Position numbers and translations under genes: made by a program. A DNA stretch of 64,000 nucleotides, taken from assembly GCF_009764265.1 (NCBI RefSeq), contig NZ_RWIR01000096.1:1-64000 (forward strand), read 5' to 3'. Below are positions 61,104 through 64,000 of the stretch, piece after piece. How positions within the stretch are numbered: the first letter of the stretch is position 1; the number at the start of each line of letters is the position of its first letter. The DNA is from Pseudomonas sp. PB101 (GTDB taxonomy: Bacteria; Pseudomonadota; Gammaproteobacteria; Pseudomonadales; Pseudomonadaceae). A model generated the notes under the pieces. It was given only the letters and a program-made list of their open reading frames with translations. It made no database searches and was not told the origin of the DNA.

Positions 61104-63080
61104 TCAACGAAAGCGATCAACCTCTGAACGCAAGTCCGCCGCCAATGATTCCAACTCTTTCGCAGTCACCGCGAGATTGGAAACCACCTCCCGCTGCTCA
61201 CTGTTGGCCAGCGCAATACTTTGCAGATTGCTGCTGAGCAAGGTCGCGGTGCTGCTTTGCTCCTGCGTTGCGGTGGTGATCGCCGCGAACTGCTGACCGG
61301 CCGAACGACTTTGCTCGTCAATCCGCGCCAGCGCCGAAGCCACGTTGGCATTGCGCGACAGCCCTTCCTGCATCAGCACATTGCCCTGCTCCATGGTGCT
61401 GATAGCGTTGCCGGTTTCCTGCTGGATGCTCTGGATCATGCCGGAAATTTCGTTCGTGGCCTCGCGGGTACGGGATGCCAGGTTGCGAACCTCATCGGCC
61501 ACCACCGCAAATCCCCTGCCCTGCTCGCCAGCACGCGCCGCTTCGATGGCGGCGTTGAGCGCCAGCAGATTGGTCTGTTCGGCAATCGAGGTGATCACGC
61601 CGACGATGCCACCGATTTCCTGGGAGCGCTGACCCAGGGTATTGATCACCGTCGCGGTGCTGTTCAACGCACCGGCGATTTGCTCGAGCGACGAGGACGC
61701 TTCGTCCATCGAGGTACGACCGATTCGGGTTTGCTCGGCATTTTCCTGAGCCAGGCGCTGGGTGCTGCCCATGTTGTCGGCAATGTTCAGGGAGGTTGCG
61801 CTGAACTCCTCCACGGCGCCGGCCATGCTGGTGATTTCGCCGGACTGCTGCTCCATCCCCTCGTAGGCGCCGCCAGACAGACCGGACAACGCCTGGGCAC
61901 GGCTGTTGACCTCTGCCGAAGCCTTGCGAATGTGCTCAACCATCGTCGACAAGGCCTGGCTCATCTGGTTGAACGCGCGGGCCAACTGGCCGATCTCGTC
62001 GTTGCTCGACACGCTCAGGCGCACACTCAAATCGCCGGCACCCAAAGCTTCGGCCTGACGTACCAGATCACCCAAGGGCGCCAGTTTGCTGCGCAGCAAC
62101 CAGACGGCCGAACCCACCGCCAGCAACATGGCGAGCAAGCTGCCGATGGCCAACTGCAGACCGACGCTCCAGGTCACCGCGCGAATTTCGCTTTTCGGCA
62201 TGCTCGCCACCACCGACCACGGTCCCCCTTCGAACGGCACGGTCAGGCTGTAGAAGTCTTCGCCCCTATCGCTCCAGAACTCACCCTGGCCCGGGGTTTT
62301 CGCCAGGTTGGCGATGGTCGGGACGGCCTGATCCAGTGCCTGGACACCGGCGATGGGCACCAGCCATTTGTTTTGCTCGTCGAGCAGTGCCAGGGAGCCG
62401 GTCTGGCCGATGCGGAAGCGCTTGAGGTTGTCGAATTGCGCGTTCTGCGCTTCGGTGTAATCGAACCCCACGAACAGCACCGCAATGACTTTGCCGCTGT
62501 TATCGCGCACCGGCGTGTACTGCGTCATGTAGGAACGTTCGAACAACAGCGCACGGCCCACGTAGCTTTGCCCTGCCATCAGGCGCGCGTAGGCCGGATG
62601 AGCATGATCGAGCAGCGTGCCGATGGCGCGATTGCCGTCCTGCTTGGTCAGCGAGGTGCTGACCCGGATGAAGTCCTCGCCACTGCGCACGAATACCGTG
62701 GCGACACCGGCGGTCATTTGCTTGAACTCGTCGACTTCGTTGAAGTTGTTGTTCAGCACCTCACTGCCCAGATGCAGACCCGGTGTCTGCACGCCGCCCA
62801 CGGTGACCGGTTCATCCGGGTGCACGCTCAGGCCCGCGCTGAAACGCTTTTCAAACAACCCGCTCAGGCGCTGAGTGCTTTCACGCAAGGTGCCGTGGAA
62901 GGTGCTCAACTGATCGGCCAGCAATCGGGCTTCGCTGGCCAGATGCTCCTCACGGGTCGCGAGGTTGGCCGAGTCCAGCGAACGCAGAGCGAACAGGGTA
63001 CTGCCGCTGATGACGATCGCCAGTATCACGGCGAGCGCGAGTCCCAGTTGAGAGGCGATGCGGGCGCGAGGTTGAGACAT
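61104..63080 (-). CDS. methyl-accepting chemotaxis protein with a periplasmic Cache domain
   Basis: A 658-residue inner-membrane chemoreceptor. The first helix is at about 10-32 and a Cache_3-Cache_2-type periplasmic sensor at about 40-300 ('VATVFVRSGEDFIRVST', 'VLFVGFDYTEAQNAQFDNL'). Then come a second helix (about 305-327), HAMP ('AEALGAGDLSVRLSVSSNDE') and a long signalling coil with the tip 'AEQTNLLALNAAIEAARAGE' and 'GRGFAVVADEVRNLAS'. It senses an unknown small molecule and signals CheA/CheW. The start MSQPRARIASQ at 63080 is preferred because it gives the usual short N-terminus. Confidence 0.95.
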   Translation of the reverse strand: MSQPRARIASQLGLALAVILAIVISGSTLFALRSLDSANLATREEHLASEARLLADQLSTFHGTLRESTQRLSGLFEKRFSAGLSVHPDEPVTVGGVQTPGLHLGSEVLNNNFNEVDEFKQMTAGVATVFVRSGEDFIRVSTSLTKQDGNRAIGTLLDHAHPAYARLMAGQSYVGRALLFERSYMTQYTPVRDNSGKVIAVLFVGFDYTEAQNAQFDNLKRFRIGQTGSLALLDEQNKWLVPIAGVQALDQAVPTIANLAKTPGQGEFWSDRGEDFYSLTVPFEGGPWSVVASMPKSEIRAVTWSVGLQLAIGSLLAMLLAVGSAVWLLRSKLAPLGDLVRQAEALGAGDLSVRLSVSSNDEIGQLARAFNQMSQALSTMVEHIRKASAEVNSRAQALSGLSGGAYEGMEQQSGEITSMAGAVEEFSATSLNIADNMGSTQRLAQENAEQTRIGRTSMDEASSSLEQIAGALNSTATVINTLGQRSQEIGGIVGVITSIAEQTNLLALNAAIEAARAGEQGRGFAVVADEVRNLASRTREATNEISGMIQSIQQETGNAISTMEQGNVLMQEGLSRNANVASALARIDEQSRSAGQQFAAITTATQEQSSTATLLSSNLQSIALANSEQREVVSNLAVTAKELESLAADLRSEVDRFR

Positions 63081-63237
63081 GACAGCTCCTGGCCGAGTGA
63101 GCGGATCATCCTGATCGCGACGCAGACTCGGCAAAATTTCCGGTAGTAGGGGGAAAACGATGGACCTGAACGAAGGTTCCATTTGCCAATATTCGGCGGC
63201 AAACGGGAATACTTGAGTGGTTCACCGGGAGATAACC

Positions 63238-63262
63238 TGAAGCCGTCATTGCGGCGGCTTCA
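63238..63262. terminator. hairpin at the 3' end of the LysR gene
   Basis: An 8-base inverted repeat TGAAGCCG / CGGCTTCA with a nine-base loop lies five bases past the LysR stop. There is no clear U-tract, so termination is uncertain. Confidence 0.4.
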
Positions 63263-63267
63263 TCGTT

Positions 63268-64000
63268 TCAGCTCAAGTGCACGACATCCGGCAACTCCAT
63301 GGATCGGACTTCGTTTTGCAGAAAGTCGCTGAGCCGGCGCATGCGCTCGCCGCCGGGCCGGGTTTTCGGCCACACCAGGTAATAACACAAGCCGCTGGCC
63401 ACCGCGGTCGGCCACGGCAGGCTCAAGCGTCCCTGGGCCACGTCCTCCGCGACCATCAGCAGATCACCCATGGACACGCCATAGCCCCGGGCAGCGGCAA
63501 TCATGCCCAGCTCCAGGGTATCGAACACCTGGCCGCCCTTGAGCGACACCTGTTCGGCCAGACCCATGCGCTCCAGCCAGTTGCGCCAGTCACGCCGGTC
63601 CGGCGTCGGGTGCAGCAACTCGGTATGGGTCAGGCGTTCGACATCCCAGGGCTGGTCATCCCGCAGGTTGGGCGCACCGACCGGGATCAATTCCTCGGGG
63701 AACAGGTAGCTCGCCTCCCAGTCCGGAGGGAAATGGCCGTTACCCAGGAGCACGGCGCAGTCGAACGGCTCGTCGTTGAAATCCACCGAGTCGACGTCCA
63801 TCCACGCACTGGTCAATTGCACTTCGTTGCCGGGCTGCAAGTGGCGGAAGCGACTGAGGCGCGCCAGCAACCAGCGCATGGTCAGGGTCGACGGGGCTTT
63901 CATGCGCAGGATGTCGTCTTCGGCGCGCAAGGTATTGCAGGCGCGCTCCAGGGCGGTGAAGCCTTCGCGAATGCCCGGCAGCAGCAAGCGCGCCGATTCG
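63268..64000 (-). CDS. LysR-family transcriptional regulator, 5' part cut off by the window
   Basis: The C-terminal 240 residues or so of a LysR regulator: the effector-binding domain starts 'RMKAPSTLTMRWLLARLSRF' and contains 'GLAEQVSLKGGQVFDTLELG' and 'GLCYYLVWPKTRPGGERMRR'. The layout resembles the GcvA-like group. The helix-turn-helix part lies beyond 64000. It is on the same strand as the chemoreceptor, with 188 bases between, and its target is unknown. Confidence 0.9.
   Translation of the reverse strand, partial: ESARLLLPGIREGFTALERACNTLRAEDDILRMKAPSTLTMRWLLARLSRFRHLQPGNEVQLTSAWMDVDSVDFNDEPFDCAVLLGNGHFPPDWEASYLFPEELIPVGAPNLRDDQPWDVERLTHTELLHPTPDRRDWRNWLERMGLAEQVSLKGGQVFDTLELGMIAAARGYGVSMGDLLMVAEDVAQGRLSLPWPTAVASGLCYYLVWPKTRPGGERMRRLSDFLQNEVRSMELPDVVHLS

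Overview
The window is chromosomal DNA of a Pseudomonas, most likely of the P. fluorescens group. The evidence is the gene order, the GC-rich codon use, the magnesium-type HemB, AlgR/AlgQ/AlgP, SutA, and many GTAGGAGC / GTGGGAGC REP elements typical of that group. The order glpT, ubiD, rho, trxA, ppx/ppk, hemB, ABC-F/algP, algQ, dsbB, hemYXDC, algR, argH, cyaA, rnk, cyaY, lptM, lysA, dapF, xerC, sutA, amtB, glnK, yifB follows the P. aeruginosa core chromosome. Almost all of the window is therefore core genome. No tRNA, rRNA, CRISPR array, insertion sequence or complete prophage was seen.

Layout. 1-5 kb: a FliL-like protein, a quinone oxidoreductase, a TonB-domain protein, GlpT and ChaC. 5-11.6 kb (mostly minus strand): a ferredoxin-reductase coupled to UbiD, an acyltransferase, Rho and thioredoxin. 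11.7-15.5 kb: a FadR-type regulator divergent from a four-gene polar amino acid ABC transporter. 15.7-24 kb: Ppx and Ppk facing each other, HemB, DedA, a fatty acid hydroxylase, ElbB and a YaiI-family protein. 24-29.6 kb: a cytochrome c-FTR1 iron permease with a candidate Fur box, divergent from a four-gene envelope lipoprotein operon containing LpoB and YcfL. 29.6-37 kb: LysE, an MscS-like channel, an ABC-F ATPase, histone-like AlgP, an FKBP, AlgQ and DsbB. 37-42 kb: the hemCDXY operon and AlgR; the partner kinase gene algZ/fimS is not between algR and argH. 42-49.6 kb: ArgH, a GST, two small proteins, adenylate cyclase CyaA, Rnk, a DUF1289 protein and CyaY. 49.9-57.5 kb: lptM-lysA-dapF-DUF484-xerC-HAD, then SutA, YjbQ, AmtB and GlnK. 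57.9-64 kb: UbiK, a small accessory module (a BRO-domain protein and a 56-residue basic protein), YifB, a chemoreceptor and a truncated LysR gene.

The most unusual part is 58.3-59.4 kb. The BRO-domain gene is preceded by about 220 bases rich in inverted repeats. Two stem-loops there display the same loop, TTGGCG, and a third inverted repeat between them carries the complement, CGCCAA. This looks like a structured leader RNA able to form loop-loop contacts. Other points for follow-up are the missing AlgZ kinase with a CRP/Vfr-like site in front of algR, a FadR-like operator in front of the amino acid transporter, a Fur box touching the start codon of the iron permease, and a terminator-like hairpin in the rnk leader.
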